From Candidatus Poseidoniaceae archaeon (GTDB lineage Archaea > Thermoplasmatota > Poseidoniia > Poseidoniales > Poseidoniaceae): a stretch of 48,738 nucleotides of DNA. Positions 1 to 7,800 of the stretch are shown here, piece after piece. The notes under the pieces are model-generated. The model was given only the letters and a program-made list of their open reading frames with translations. It was not told the origin of the DNA and did not search any database. Position numbers and translations under genes: made by a program. The DNA is taken from NCBI GenBank assembly GCA_949372655.1, contig CASIAI010000006.1, forward strand, positions 1 to 48,738, given 5' to 3'. The number at the start of each line of letters is the position of its first letter. Within the stretch, counting starts at the first letter, position 1.

Positions 1-1
1 A

Positions 2-1855
2 ACCCAAAATAGTCTAGACGCATCCAAAAATGGTTCGCAAGTTCGAATGAAAATATCAATTAATACTGGCCCTAATTCATTAGATCCTGGTACTGCTAGA
101 AAATATTTTGATGGTTTGTTTCCCCACCTTGAAGCTTCAGGAATTAGAACACCTGACCCTAAAAGTTCGATGAATTATGTTGTAGTGGAAGACTTTGGGA
201 CAAAGGGATTAGAAGGTGATGGTGAATATAATGGACTAGGTGATGATGCACCTGATAACAGATTTTACTGGTTTCATAGGAACACAAATAGAACAAATGA
301 TAATTTAACTAAACGCGGAGGTTCTTACGGATATGGAAAGCATGCATTTGCTAACGCATCTAAAATCAAAACATTTTTTTCAGTATCTCGAGACAAAAAC
401 GGAATCAAAATTTTTGGCAATTCAATTGGCCAAATGCATGAATTGGATGGTAAAATATTTCTCCCATACGGAGATTATGGAGAATTGAAGACCTTTGGCG
501 AGAAAGGAGACGCGGTAATTCCCTCTGATTCAGAAAGATTGTTTTTACAAATGTGTGAAGATTTCGGTCTTTCACGAAGTAAGAAAACAGGTTTGTCTGT
601 TATCATTCCATACCCCGAGAAAATATATTCTGATAAGGAAATTATTGAAAGTATGATTCGAGCATATTTCTTGCCCATATGCCAGGGGAAATTGGTGATT
701 GATGTCGACGGATCTCATCCGATATCAATCGATCAAAACACTATCTCTAAAATTTGTGACCGCCAAACTTGGTCAGGAAAACCAGCAGGTGCGATGGCAA
801 CAACCAATCGTAAGTGTATGAATGGACTTATTGAATTAGCCAACTGGTGGTGTTCAGGGAATGCAAATGAAATTTCCCTTCATGCACCTTCTGAAACCAA
901 TATTTATTGGAATAGTGATTTGATTCCATCAGAGAGCTATGATACTATCAGATCCCGTTTAGATTCAGGAAAACCAATCGCCCTGAATATTGAAGTTCCG
1001 ATTTACAAAAAACTAGAAAATAATCGGACTCCTCGTGTACCCAGTAAATCTAGATTCACAATTTTAATCAAAAAAGATGAGGCTTATGGAAGAAATGATG
1101 CAATATGGATTCGAAGATACCTATCTGTTCCAATAACATCTTATTTGCCTAATAAAAAAGGCTACATCGCTATTATGATTTCAGAAGATGGAGAATTAGA
1201 AGAGTTACTAAGAAGCAGTGAGGAAGTTGCTCACACTGAACATCGAGTAAAGAGAATCGAATCAAAGTACAAGTATGGTGGAGATATCCTTAGATTTTTC
1301 CGTAAATCTGCTTCTATCTTAATTGAGTACCTACAAATAAAGAAAGACTTGTTTGAGAAAGACTGGATCGATGATTGGTTCCCTTCAGAGGAAATTGAAG
1401 AGAGTAGTAAACCTAGAAAGAGAAAGCGCAAAAAGAAAACTCAACAAACACCCGAAGAAGATGATGACGAGGAGATAATAATTGGACCACCACCACCTCC
1501 TGAAGATATGACAGATAACCACTCATGGGAATTGCAAAAAATACCAGGGGGTTATTGCATTCATGGAGACATAAAATTGAAGGTAAATTACGTATTTAGA
1601 GTGAAAATGGCATACGCCCGTGACGATGGAAAAGACCCAATGAAAAAGTGGAAACCATTTGACTTCGATATAGAAAAGCTCAATCTTGAGAGCGCTGGTA
1701 TTGAAATAGAAAAAATTGAAAATAACACAATTGTGTTTACAGCAATCGGCCCAACTGATGAATATAGTATTGATGTTACAGGCTTTGATATTGAAAGAGA
1801 CTTATCGGTACATTGCAAGCCTACACTAATTAGAGGTGAAGACGATGGCGAGTAG
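2..1855 (+). CDS. GHKL (MutL/MORC-like) ATPase of a restriction-modification island, 5' end outside window
   Basis: The first internal ATG is at 47, but the frame stays open to base 2 and upstream codons read TQNSLDASKNG, the N-box (NSLDA) of GHKL ATPases. The gene therefore begins left of the window and ATG 47 is not its start. The Bergerat fold continues with VVEDFGTKGL (DxGxG-type motif, about 47 residues after ATG 47) and a glycine-rich lid GGSYGYGKHAF. This lid resembles the MORC-type GHKL ATPases reported in prokaryotic restriction-modification loci. After the ATPase/transducer part comes a basic KRKRKKK stretch, an acidic run, a PPPPP segment (codons near 1410-1500) and then a predicted all-beta C-terminal domain. 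No nuclease motif is seen. It overlaps the next gene by 11 bases. Family assignment is from motif recognition; the biochemical role (ATP-driven clamp or motor aiding restriction) is inferred. Confidence 0.8.
   Translation, partial: TQNSLDASKNGSQVRMKISINTGPNSLDPGTARKYFDGLFPHLEASGIRTPDPKSSMNYVVVEDFGTKGLEGDGEYNGLGDDAPDNRFYWFHRNTNRTNDNLTKRGGSYGYGKHAFANASKIKTFFSVSRDKNGIKIFGNSIGQMHELDGKIFLPYGDYGELKTFGEKGDAVIPSDSERLFLQMCEDFGLSRSKKTGLSVIIPYPEKIYSDKEIIESMIRAYFLPICQGKLVIDVDGSHPISIDQNTISKICDRQTWSGKPAGAMATTNRKCMNGLIELANWWCSGNANEISLHAPSETNIYWNSDLIPSESYDTIRSRLDSGKPIALNIEVPIYKKLENNRTPRVPSKSRFTILIKKDEAYGRNDAIWIRRYLSVPITSYLPNKKGYIAIMISEDGELEELLRSSEEVAHTEHRVKRIESKYKYGGDILRFFRKSASILIEYLQIKKDLFEKDWIDDWFPSEEIEESSKPRKRKRKKKTQQTPEEDDDEEIIIGPPPPPEDMTDNHSWELQKIPGGYCIHGDIKLKVNYVFRVKMAYARDDGKDPMKKWKPFDFDIEKLNLESAGIEIEKIENNTIVFTAIGPTDEYSIDVTGFDIERDLSVHCKPTLIRGEDDGE
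1833..1839 (+). promoter_or_regulatory. Ribosome binding site GAGGTGA
   Basis: GAGGTGA lies inside the 3' end of the ATPase gene, five bases before ATG 1845. It decides that ATG rather than GTG 1836, which is part of the motif itself. The same motif with 4-5 base spacing precedes the genes at 14125, 46715 and (as GGGGTGA) 47100. Confidence 0.6.
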
Positions 1856-2339
1856 AAATTTCAATTATACGGGTAGAATGTTAATTACTCAGGAATGTAT
1901 CGATGCAAGACTTTCTGAGATTTTACAAGGACAAAAACCCCCGTTGTTAGAAATTGAGTTTGATTGGGAAATGAAGCCAGCGCTTATGGAGATCCCTTCC
2001 GATGCAGAAGTATATGTCGATGTTTGGAAAGACATGTCATTTATGCGCTTTGATTATGGTAGATTCGGCAACCCATCCTCTCCTGATAATGTATCGCTGT
2101 CTGAGTTAGATTCTTGGACAAGTGCTAGTTTTGTTGTGAGAATAGTAAAAAATGGTATTATTCTTGGTGCTAGTAAGAAATATTCTGTATCGATCGCTCA
2201 ACCTGACTTAAAGTCAAGAAGAAGCTTAATTATTGCAGATTATGAAGACTTGGGGGAACGTCCTTGGAAGTTAGATGTATACGAAGACATACCTCTGCCA
2301 AGATTGGTATTTAATAAAAATGGTGGGATGCTGCAATGA
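1845..2339 (+). CDS. Unknown protein of the ATPase/R-M operon (164 aa)
   Basis: I do not recognise a family. The start at ATG 1845 is chosen from the GAGGTGA five bases upstream; a GTG at 1836 would add three residues. The protein is soluble: no signal peptide or membrane segment. It contains acidic and aromatic beta-type stretches such as EVYVDVWKDMSFMRFDYGRF and ends in PLPRLVFNKNGGMLQ. It overlaps the upstream ATPase by 11 bases and the downstream gene by ATGA, so translation is probably coupled and the product probably works with the ATPase. No catalytic motif is visible. Confidence 0.75.
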   Translation: MASRNFNYTGRMLITQECIDARLSEILQGQKPPLLEIEFDWEMKPALMEIPSDAEVYVDVWKDMSFMRFDYGRFGNPSSPDNVSLSELDSWTSASFVVRIVKNGIILGASKKYSVSIAQPDLKSRRSLIIADYEDLGERPWKLDVYEDIPLPRLVFNKNGGMLQ

Positions 2340-2662
2340 ATTCTAGCAAACCTCTTCAAAAGGATTCCAAAGTAATGGGGATGATAATGCCATCCGTATT
2401 TGAGGGAATGCTAAATTTCCTGATCATCAATTTAAAATCCGATTTGCATCGCTGGTATGAAGACCCATCTTGGAAAGGCGCATGGATACGGTTTGCAAGA
2501 ACATTGTTACCTGAAAACCCGCCTCCCGATTACGTCGATAATGAAACAGATGATGCCGAATTTTTACGCGATGCAACTGAATGGATAGGGAATGTTGTCG
2601 CAAATTATAGTGAGAGTAAGGCTCTTTCTTCTAACTTAATTGATTTGGGGGGTGCAGAATAA
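2336..2662 (+). CDS. Unknown small protein of the ATPase/R-M operon (108 aa)
   Basis: Not recognised. It starts in an ATGA overlap with the preceding stop, which indicates translational coupling. The sequence is mainly helical: MIMPSVFEGMLNFLIINLKSD is amphipathic rather than a clear membrane helix. It then has a Trp-rich part (HRWYEDPSWKGAWIRFARTLLP) and an acidic tail. Its small size and position between two equally orphan genes suggest an accessory subunit of a complex with the GHKL ATPase. That is inference from context only. Confidence 0.7.
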   Translation: MNSSKPLQKDSKVMGMIMPSVFEGMLNFLIINLKSDLHRWYEDPSWKGAWIRFARTLLPENPPPDYVDNETDDAEFLRDATEWIGNVVANYSESKALSSNLIDLGGAE

Positions 2663-2663
2663 C

Positions 2664-3446
2664 ATGGTGGAATTCAGAGTACTTACTGACGAAGGAGTCC
2701 AAATGTTTAGAACATTCTTGGAAGAAAGTGCTAGATCAGGAGAACCTGCACCAACCCATCTTTTGAATGACCGAACTTATTCAAAGGATTTCACGCCCAA
2801 AATTCATATCGCTATGTCAATGAAATTCGAATCAAAACAAGATTTCGGTAGATATCTTGTCAAGGTGTTTGATGATGCAGGAGTTACAAGACAAATGATT
2901 TCCAAAAACCGTAACTTTTGGACATCACTCGTATTACGTTATTTTGATCAATTTTGTTCAGTCGACAGTAATGGTAGGAGAAAGGTTCCTATGGAAAAGA
3001 AAGATCAATATGAAAAATATCCAAAATTCATACCTCGATATATCTCAAGTGGAAGTGAACAATCACTACGTGGAAGAAGACACTATGCACTTGGACCTTA
3101 CCTGATTTATGATTACAACAAGAATACCGAACATCAAGCAGATGTCTTGCTTTCTGGAAGCTTGGATTCATGGGGAGATGATGTTGAACAGACCGCAGGT
3201 AGAATCGAAGTGATATCAAATAAGAATTTGATCGGAGTCATACGTCTTCTGTACTGGGATGAGGAAGCCGGTTCTTTGCGACGAGGATATTCAACAAAAA
3301 CTCGGCCTGGAAATATCAATCGATTAGTTGCAGATTTGAGAAATCAGATGAAACTAACCGCAGACTGGTATTCAATGAGCGCCAAAGAGATTTACGATTC
3401 ACTACCTGAAGAGTATGATTTTTGGAAAAGGAAACGAGGAGATTGA
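2664..3446 (+). CDS. Unknown protein of the ATPase/R-M operon (260 aa), possibly DUF6339-like
   Basis: ATG 2664 follows the previous stop by one base and is preceded by a G-rich GGGGGGTG at 2647-2653. A TTG at 2640 would overlap the upstream gene and is less likely. The protein is soluble, charged and Arg/Tyr rich, with landmarks NFWTSLVLRYFDQF, GRRHYALGPYLIYDYN and a C-terminal YDFWKRKRGD. The middle section vaguely recalls proteins called DUF6339 that I remember near methyltransferase/HNH/ATPase loci; I cannot verify this. It is the last gene before the methyltransferase, from which it is separated by about 43 bases without an obvious terminator. Confidence 0.7.
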   Translation: MVEFRVLTDEGVQMFRTFLEESARSGEPAPTHLLNDRTYSKDFTPKIHIAMSMKFESKQDFGRYLVKVFDDAGVTRQMISKNRNFWTSLVLRYFDQFCSVDSNGRRKVPMEKKDQYEKYPKFIPRYISSGSEQSLRGRRHYALGPYLIYDYNKNTEHQADVLLSGSLDSWGDDVEQTAGRIEVISNKNLIGVIRLLYWDEEAGSLRRGYSTKTRPGNINRLVADLRNQMKLTADWYSMSAKEIYDSLPEEYDFWKRKRGD

Positions 3447-3489
3447 ACCTAGAAGAGTCATTAACCCCCTTCATTGACAGTAATGTGTG

Positions 3490-3840
3490 ATGCCCATGAG
3501 ATTAGGAACCGTATTCTCAGGCATAGGAGCAATAGAACATGCACTCGAAAGAATGGGTATCGATTATGAAGTTGCATTTGCTTGTGACAACAGTAATCTC
3601 GATTGGGCAGAGAAAGTCACATCGTTAAAGAAATTACAAGATCTGCTTGCTAAATTGGACGATTCAGGGGCCTCATTTGAAGGACTGCACAAGCTTAACT
3701 GCTGCTGGATGGGCGAATGTAGCCAAGATGAGGAGTTGTCCCTGCAAGGTATCAAACCACAAACCGCTTTGAAAATGAAAAGGATTTCCTTAAACTTTCC
3801 AACACATCACTGGTTTGTGAATTCCACAATGCACTACTAG
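3490..3840 (+). CDS. C5-cytosine DNA methyltransferase, N-terminal fragment (frameshifted)
   Basis: This carries SAM-binding motif I (LGTVFSGIGAIEHAL) and the motif II region (VAFACDN) of Dcm-type cytosine-5 methyltransferases. Start candidates are ATG 3490 and ATG 3496. Motifs IV to X continue in the next reading frame (codon phase shifts by -1), so one base appears to be missing. The frames can be joined only between the stop at 3727-3729 of the downstream frame and the stop at 3838-3840 of this frame; beyond about 3770 the downstream frame reads more naturally (FENEKDFLKLSNTSL). A- and C-rich short runs at 3755-3785 are plausible sites. As read, this fragment alone cannot be active. Confidence 0.8.
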   Translation: MPMRLGTVFSGIGAIEHALERMGIDYEVAFACDNSNLDWAEKVTSLKKLQDLLAKLDDSGASFEGLHKLNCCWMGECSQDEELSLQGIKPQTALKMKRISLNFPTHHWFVNSTMHY

Positions 3841-3875
3841 CTAACAAAGAAGTCGATCTTCCTTCTATCGAGGAT

Positions 3876-5081
3876 GTGTTAAGATTGAGTATTCAATCAA
3901 TTTCAGATCCAAAGTTGAGACGTGAATTAGTGAATGAACTCTATGAGTTGCGTGGAAAAAAGGCATTCGTCGAGGAATCATATCTTGCAAATTATGATTG
4001 CCCTCCTGAACATTTCCACAAAGACGTTTCATTTTTGGACGGTAAGCAGTATGAAGGAGAAATCGATCTATTCGTTGGAGGAAGTCCCTGCCAAAGTTTC
4101 TCTTTCGTTGGCCATCAAGGTGGGTTTGATGATGCTAGAGGGACCCTCTTCTATGATTTTGTACGATTGGTCGACGAAATAAAGCCTAAGATGTTCATTT
4201 GGGAGAACGTCAAAGGTGTGTACACTCACGATAAGAAAAAGACGTGGGAAGTTATTTCAAAGTGCTTTGATAATACTGGTTATACTTGGCATCACGCAGT
4301 CCTTAATTCAAAGGATTACGGAGTTCCACAACATCGCCAAAGAGTGTTCGTGGTTGGCTTCCTTACCGACGGTTCTGATTTCACATTCCCGGAGTCTGTA
4401 GAACTAAAAAGCAAGATGCAAGATTTCCTCGAAGATAACGTAGCAGGTAAATTCTATCTTGGAACCAAGGGTGTTGATTTTGTAACTTGGGAGAAAAACC
4501 ATAGGAAACAGTATACCCAAATCGACGGAGAAATCATGCTTTGCCAGAAAGCAAATCAACAGTTCAATTGGCATGGTGACTTTGTTTTCGTGGAAGAAAA
4601 TAGCGGCCAGCACTTGATAGATGAGAAGCACTTCCTTAGCCAAAAGGTTGAGGCATACGTAATGGCAACTGGTACGAAAGGCTTCAGATCAATACCAAAG
4701 ATTGATCTCGAGGTTGCAAGGCCTCTGCTCGCAACAATGCATAAGAATCACAGAGCAGGTGTCGACAATTATGTAACTACTGAAGGACGACTTCGTATGC
4801 TAACACCTACTGAGTGTTTGAGGCTAATGGGATTCTGTGATTCATTCAAACAGGTAGTATCAAACAACCAACTATACCGACAAGCGGGTAACTCAATTGT
4901 CGTTGATGTCCTGATTGCAATCATGGCACAAGCGATTCCAGTACTTGCTGCTGATGATAATACATTCAATAGTCTCAAAGAAAGGGCCATTCGGGTCAAA
5001 GAGTTATTCGATGAATTACCTGAACGACAAATTCAGCAAGTCGACTTAGACCGCGTCGTAGCAGCTCTATTAGAAAACTAG
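3876..5081 (+). CDS. C5-cytosine DNA methyltransferase, catalytic and C-terminal part (frameshifted)
   Basis: All remaining Dcm motifs are in order: catalytic GGSPCQSFS (motif IV PCQ), WENVKG (VI, ENV), QHRQRVFVVGF (VIII), a variable target-recognition region of about 120 residues, RMLTPTECLRLMGF (IX) and GNSIVVDVL (X). GTG 3876 is only the first start-like codon; related sequence extends up to about 3732 in this frame and the true N-terminus is in the 3490 fragment. Together the two pieces would give about 530 residues, with an insert between motifs II and IV that is longer than in minimal Dcm enzymes. It would methylate cytosines to protect against the adjacent endonuclease. Its end overlaps the convergent HNH gene by four bases. 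Confidence 0.85.
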   Translation: MLRLSIQSISDPKLRRELVNELYELRGKKAFVEESYLANYDCPPEHFHKDVSFLDGKQYEGEIDLFVGGSPCQSFSFVGHQGGFDDARGTLFYDFVRLVDEIKPKMFIWENVKGVYTHDKKKTWEVISKCFDNTGYTWHHAVLNSKDYGVPQHRQRVFVVGFLTDGSDFTFPESVELKSKMQDFLEDNVAGKFYLGTKGVDFVTWEKNHRKQYTQIDGEIMLCQKANQQFNWHGDFVFVEENSGQHLIDEKHFLSQKVEAYVMATGTKGFRSIPKIDLEVARPLLATMHKNHRAGVDNYVTTEGRLRMLTPTECLRLMGFCDSFKQVVSNNQLYRQAGNSIVVDVLIAIMAQAIPVLAADDNTFNSLKERAIRVKELFDELPERQIQQVDLDRVVAALLEN

Positions 5082-5755
5082 ATCTCTCTATCAGATTTAA
5101 TTCTGTTATGAGTCCTACAAAGTAACTGCAAATTTCTGTAAGTAGTTTTTCCTCCCCTAGAAAATGGAACGATATGATCGAATTCCAAATTCTCGTTTGA
5201 ACCACAAACCTCTCCAGTATTCTTGTCAAGTCGGGAATCAAGCTTATAATTTGCTTGACACATTCCTTGGTCTCGCCTCCATACCCTGTCTTTCAAATCA
5301 TCACTGATTGTGCGACTATCTTCAGGGATCGGCTTGACTCTAGTCTGTTTGGCTTTCCTCTGAGGCTTCTTCTTTCTCGATTTGCTCTTCATCCCACTTG
5401 TTGGATTGACCGCTCTTTCTTCGTCCGAGCGTAAAATTCTCACAACATAATCACATGAACCATCATCATTACTTGATTTGACTTCGATTAACAAGGTTGA
5501 AATTAGTGGTAAACAAGTCTGTCGAATTAATTTCCAAGCTTCGCTAGTACCACGAATGTAATATCTTGACTTGTCTTCATGGTAAGTCAAATCTATTCGA
5601 TTGTCCTCTAACCTCTCAACTTTATTGAACAGCTCGCGATGTAGTTTTTTACTCACTGCCTTGTATTTGCTTTGTTTTGAAAATTCAAGTTCTACGTCTG
5701 AAGGTAAAGCAGTAATTCGACTTGGTCTAACTCGTAAGTATTCATTGGATGCCAA
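5078..5755 (-). CDS. HNH endonuclease domain, C-terminal piece of a restriction enzyme
   Basis: The last 75 residues form a canonical HNH nuclease: DLKDRVWRRDQGMCQ, Cys pairs (GMCQ, GEVCGS and LLCRTHN), catalytic EFDHIVPFSRGG and the N...H box YRNLQLLCRTHNRIKSD. Before it is a Lys/Arg-rich linker (KSRKKKPQRKAKQTR). The frame opens only 20 codons before SNEYLRVRPSR and the first start-like codon is TTG 5755, inside the 3' end of the upstream 5692-6690 frame. I read this as the C-terminal part of the same polypeptide, split by a frameshift near 5740. Overlapping separate genes remain possible. It converges on the methyltransferase with a four-base overlap. Confidence 0.8.
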   Translation of the reverse strand: MASNEYLRVRPSRITALPSDVELEFSKQSKYKAVSKKLHRELFNKVERLEDNRIDLTYHEDKSRYYIRGTSEAWKLIRQTCLPLISTLLIEVKSSNDDGSCDYVVRILRSDEERAVNPTSGMKSKSRKKKPQRKAKQTRVKPIPEDSRTISDDLKDRVWRRDQGMCQANYKLDSRLDKNTGEVCGSNENLEFDHIVPFSRGGKTTYRNLQLLCRTHNRIKSDREI

Positions 5756-6690
5756 TTGCAGAAGAATCTTTCATACCCTTCTTTATTCTTAACTGGTCCA
5801 ATATACAGCTTTGCTTCACCATTACCGCGATCATTGGCTAACTTGATTTTCCTTTGGACAAAAGAGCTTGGAATGTTAGCGACAATGTGATCTTTCGATT
5901 GAATATTTGAACCAGTTTTCTGAGGCTTTATTCTCGATAACCAGTCTGTGGGGCCATTCTTGATTCTCTCTGCCCAATCGTTTTTGGTTCTCCAATCTCT
6001 TAACCATTCACAGTTGACAGTTCTGTCTTGAGTTCGCTCTAAGGTAACAAACAGATTATCAATCGTCATACCTTGGTCTGTCATTTGTTTTGTTTCTAAT
6101 TTCTGCATAACGTATATGCCTGAAAACTCCACATAACTTTGTCTGTTTCTTACGAAGTGTAATATTGGAATCTGACTCTCTTCTGCTTCCTTCAGATATC
6201 TATTACCTTGAAAATCCATCATGCTTTTTCCAGAATGTTGCTTCGCGTCTCCCCAATAGAACATAGTAGAATCTCTTGAGTCTATTTTGTCATCCCAAGG
6301 GTTGTGTAAATTCCCAGGTTTATGACTTGTTACCAAGATCAATGCATCCAAACCAGAGTGCCCAGTTCTTAGTGACTTTAATCCACGAATCCCTCCCGCA
6401 TTTCTTATTCCACTGCCTTCTAAATTTATCCATCCCATGAACTCATCTTCACTTGATGTTGGCTTTCCAGTACCCCTATACTCTATCCCAATCTTGAAAA
6501 CTTGCGAGTTATTGTCGCCTAGATCCTTTCGCTCAAGTTTGAATTTTCTATTGCCGCAATATCTGAACACTACTGGGTCAACAGTGGCTTCATTATTATC
6601 GAGGAGCTGGGAGTAAGATCCTGCAAGATATTCCTTTATCTTTGATTGAGTTTGTGGGTCTGATTTCCAAGAGAATTGGTATCGTCTCAC
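5692..6690 (-). CDS. Restriction endonuclease, target-recognition (AspBHI-N-like) central piece
   Basis: This 332-residue frame contains GSGIRNAGGIRGLKS, a Gly-rich strand-loop, and a DSTMFYWGDAKQHSG...GNRYL signature. The YxGD(N/A)K...GNR pattern resembles the N-terminal, SRA-like DNA-binding domain of AspBHI/MspJI-type and other modern restriction enzymes. I therefore read it as the DNA-recognition part of the HNH enzyme. GTG 6690 is a chance start: the codon two before it is TGA and the neighbouring frame (6596-6994) reads smoothly up to RKLLPSKLIKR, where this frame continues as RRYQFSWKSDPQTQS. A single-base shift near 6690 explains both. The family call is recollection of a motif pattern and needs a profile search. 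Confidence 0.6.
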   Translation of the reverse strand: MRRYQFSWKSDPQTQSKIKEYLAGSYSQLLDNNEATVDPVVFRYCGNRKFKLERKDLGDNNSQVFKIGIEYRGTGKPTSSEDEFMGWINLEGSGIRNAGGIRGLKSLRTGHSGLDALILVTSHKPGNLHNPWDDKIDSRDSTMFYWGDAKQHSGKSMMDFQGNRYLKEAEESQIPILHFVRNRQSYVEFSGIYVMQKLETKQMTDQGMTIDNLFVTLERTQDRTVNCEWLRDWRTKNDWAERIKNGPTDWLSRIKPQKTGSNIQSKDHIVANIPSSFVQRKIKLANDRGNGEAKLYIGPVKNKEGYERFFCNWHPMNTYELDQVELLLYLQT

Positions 6691-6994
6691 GCTTAATCAA
6701 TTTTGAAGGAAGCAATTTTCTGACTTTCGTTCTGTTCATATTTACTAGTCTAATCAAAAAAGGGTACTCTTCGTTTGCTATAACCAATGTTGCACTTTGT
6801 TGGAGATTTGTTTTGGACAAGTCAAACTCTTGTTTTAATGATGGATAAATTGCCTTTGGACATGTGAAACATTCTGCCTTTGATTTACCAATGCCAAAGA
6901 AACCTTTCTTTGGAGTCATTGTAAAAGTCAACACATCGTCTGACACGATTAAACCAACACACCTGCATTGATCTAATTTGTCATTATTTTTCAC
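6596..6994 (-). CDS. Restriction endonuclease, N-terminal piece
   Basis: Starting from GTG 6994 this frame reads VKNNDKLDQCRCVGLIVSD, contains a Cys-containing segment (KAECFTCPKAIYPSLK) and runs to PSKLIKR at about 6690. There the coding signal moves to the frame of the next piece; the last 30 residues of the open frame (to 6596) are probably out-of-frame read-through. The GTG overlaps the end of the recombinase gene by 11 bases, so the two could be co-transcribed. Joined with the two downstream pieces the enzyme would be about 640 residues: N-terminal domain, AspBHI-N-like domain and C-terminal HNH. Function of the N-terminal part alone is unknown. Confidence 0.55.
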   Translation of the reverse strand: MKNNDKLDQCRCVGLIVSDDVLTFTMTPKKGFFGIGKSKAECFTCPKAIYPSLKQEFDLSKTNLQQSATLVIANEEYPFLIRLVNMNRTKVRKLLPSKLIKRETIPILLEIRPTNSIKDKGISCRILLPAPR

Positions 6995-7115
6995 GAGCGA
7001 TAATTCGTGACACTTGTTTGTGCGACCATTTTCCTCCACGTTTGGTTGGAACCCCACAAGTGTTCAATTCTCTTGCAATTTGAGAGATTGAGATGCCATC
7101 TTCATGATATCTGCA
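6984..7115 (-). CDS. Serine recombinase, C-terminal HTH piece (frameshifted)
   Basis: This frame reads CRYHEDGISISQIARELNT, GVPTKRGGKWSHKQVSRII, the helix-turn-helix that ends resolvase/invertase-type serine recombinases (GxSxxxIAxxLN...P...G.W....V..IL pattern). It continues the 7102-7701 frame after one extra base at 7116/7117: removing one of the two C bases there gives IEYIK followed directly by CRYHEDG. Stop TAA lies at 6984-6986, and the endonuclease gene begins 11 bases before it. The upstream open frame to 7355 is antisense noise over the other piece. Confidence 0.75.
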   Translation of the reverse strand, partial: CRYHEDGISISQIARELNTCGVPTKRGGKWSHKQVSRIIAREK

Positions 7116-7701
7116 CCTTGATGTATTCAATCCAATACTGTTCTTCTTCATTCTCGACGAAGTTGTTGTCCTCATCGACATCCCAACCGTATTTGTCGTA
7201 GGTGAATCGCCGACCTGTATCTTTGAGATGTTGCAGAGCCATGGTGGTTCGCTCGCTGATGAGATTACGCTCCATTTCACCAAAGGCAGCCAAGATTGTG
7301 ATGAGCATTCTACCGACTGCTGAAGACAAATCAAGAGGTTGTCCTCCTGATTCACAGAATTGAATTCCTATGCCAAATTCATCTAATTCTTCCACCGTAG
7401 CAAGGCAATCGATGGTGCTGCGAAATAATCGGTCCATTCTGTAAGCAAAAATGTGCTTAATTTTCTGCTTGAGGATGAACGCCTTCATCTGCTTAGCAGC
7501 AGGTCTTGACCATAATGGCACCTTGGCACTCACTCCGTCATCGATGAAAATATTCTCATCAGGAAGCAGTAAATTACGAAATTCTGCGTTAGCTTTTCCT
7601 TTGGCAATTTGAGCATCTATGCTCACTCCATCCTCCGCTTGACGAGTTGTTGATACTCGAACGTAGAGAACGCATTCTTCTGCTTGTTTCTGCTTAGCCA
7701 T
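7102..7701 (-). CDS. Serine recombinase (resolvase/invertase family), catalytic piece
   Basis: Catalytic-domain motifs are complete: nucleophile context LYVRVSTTRQAEDGVSIDAQ (Ser in RVST), YRMDRLFRS (conserved DR.xRs), GRMLITILAAFGEMERNLISERT (E-R...ERT at the E-helix). Start ATG 7701 (MAKQKQAEE) is chosen because homology begins there; the open frame runs further to 7872 but that part contains the direct repeat and hairpins. The frame ends at a TGA at 7102 shortly after YIK because of one extra base at 7116/7117; the HTH follows in another frame. With the shift repaired the protein is about 238 aa, the size of compact Pin/Tn3-type recombinases. It would move, excise or invert the island. Confidence 0.85.
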   Translation of the reverse strand: MAKQKQAEECVLYVRVSTTRQAEDGVSIDAQIAKGKANAEFRNLLLPDENIFIDDGVSAKVPLWSRPAAKQMKAFILKQKIKHIFAYRMDRLFRSTIDCLATVEELDEFGIGIQFCESGGQPLDLSSAVGRMLITILAAFGEMERNLISERTTMALQHLKDTGRRFTYDKYGWDVDEDNNFVENEEEQYWIEYIKVQIS

Positions 7702-7753
7702 CAATCCAGATTTCTCAGGTTTACTATATACGCTCACGCGACGGCCGAAATCT

Positions 7754-7800
7754 CGGACACTGGGTTGGTGTGTCCGTCTTTTTCTGCTTGTAGAAGCAGA
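7754..7800. other. Two adjacent perfect hairpins beside the recombinase gene (candidate recombination or control site)
   Basis: CGGACAC (7754-7760) pairs with GTGTCCG (7770-7776) around a nine-base loop, and TCTGCTT (7783-7789) pairs with AAGCAGA (7794-7800) around GTAG. They lie in the 140 bases between the recombinase start and the 285-bp repeat. Serine recombinases commonly act at sites next to their own gene, so this is a candidate res/att or operator. On the plus strand the first hairpin is followed by TCTTTTTC, so a terminator is an alternative. Confidence 0.4.

Noticed and set aside
3028-3319. Minus-strand frames inside the 260-aa orphan gene
   Set aside because: The two overlap each other and lie antisense to a coupled operon gene; no support.
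3490-5081. Programmed ribosomal frameshift in the methyltransferase
   Set aside because: No slippery heptamer with following structure is evident, and other genes of the island are also broken, so mutation or base error is likelier.
7754-7780. Hairpin followed by a T-run as a factor-independent terminator
   Set aside because: It would terminate plus-strand transcription where no plus-strand gene ends nearby, so a recombination/control role is preferred; kept only as an alternative.
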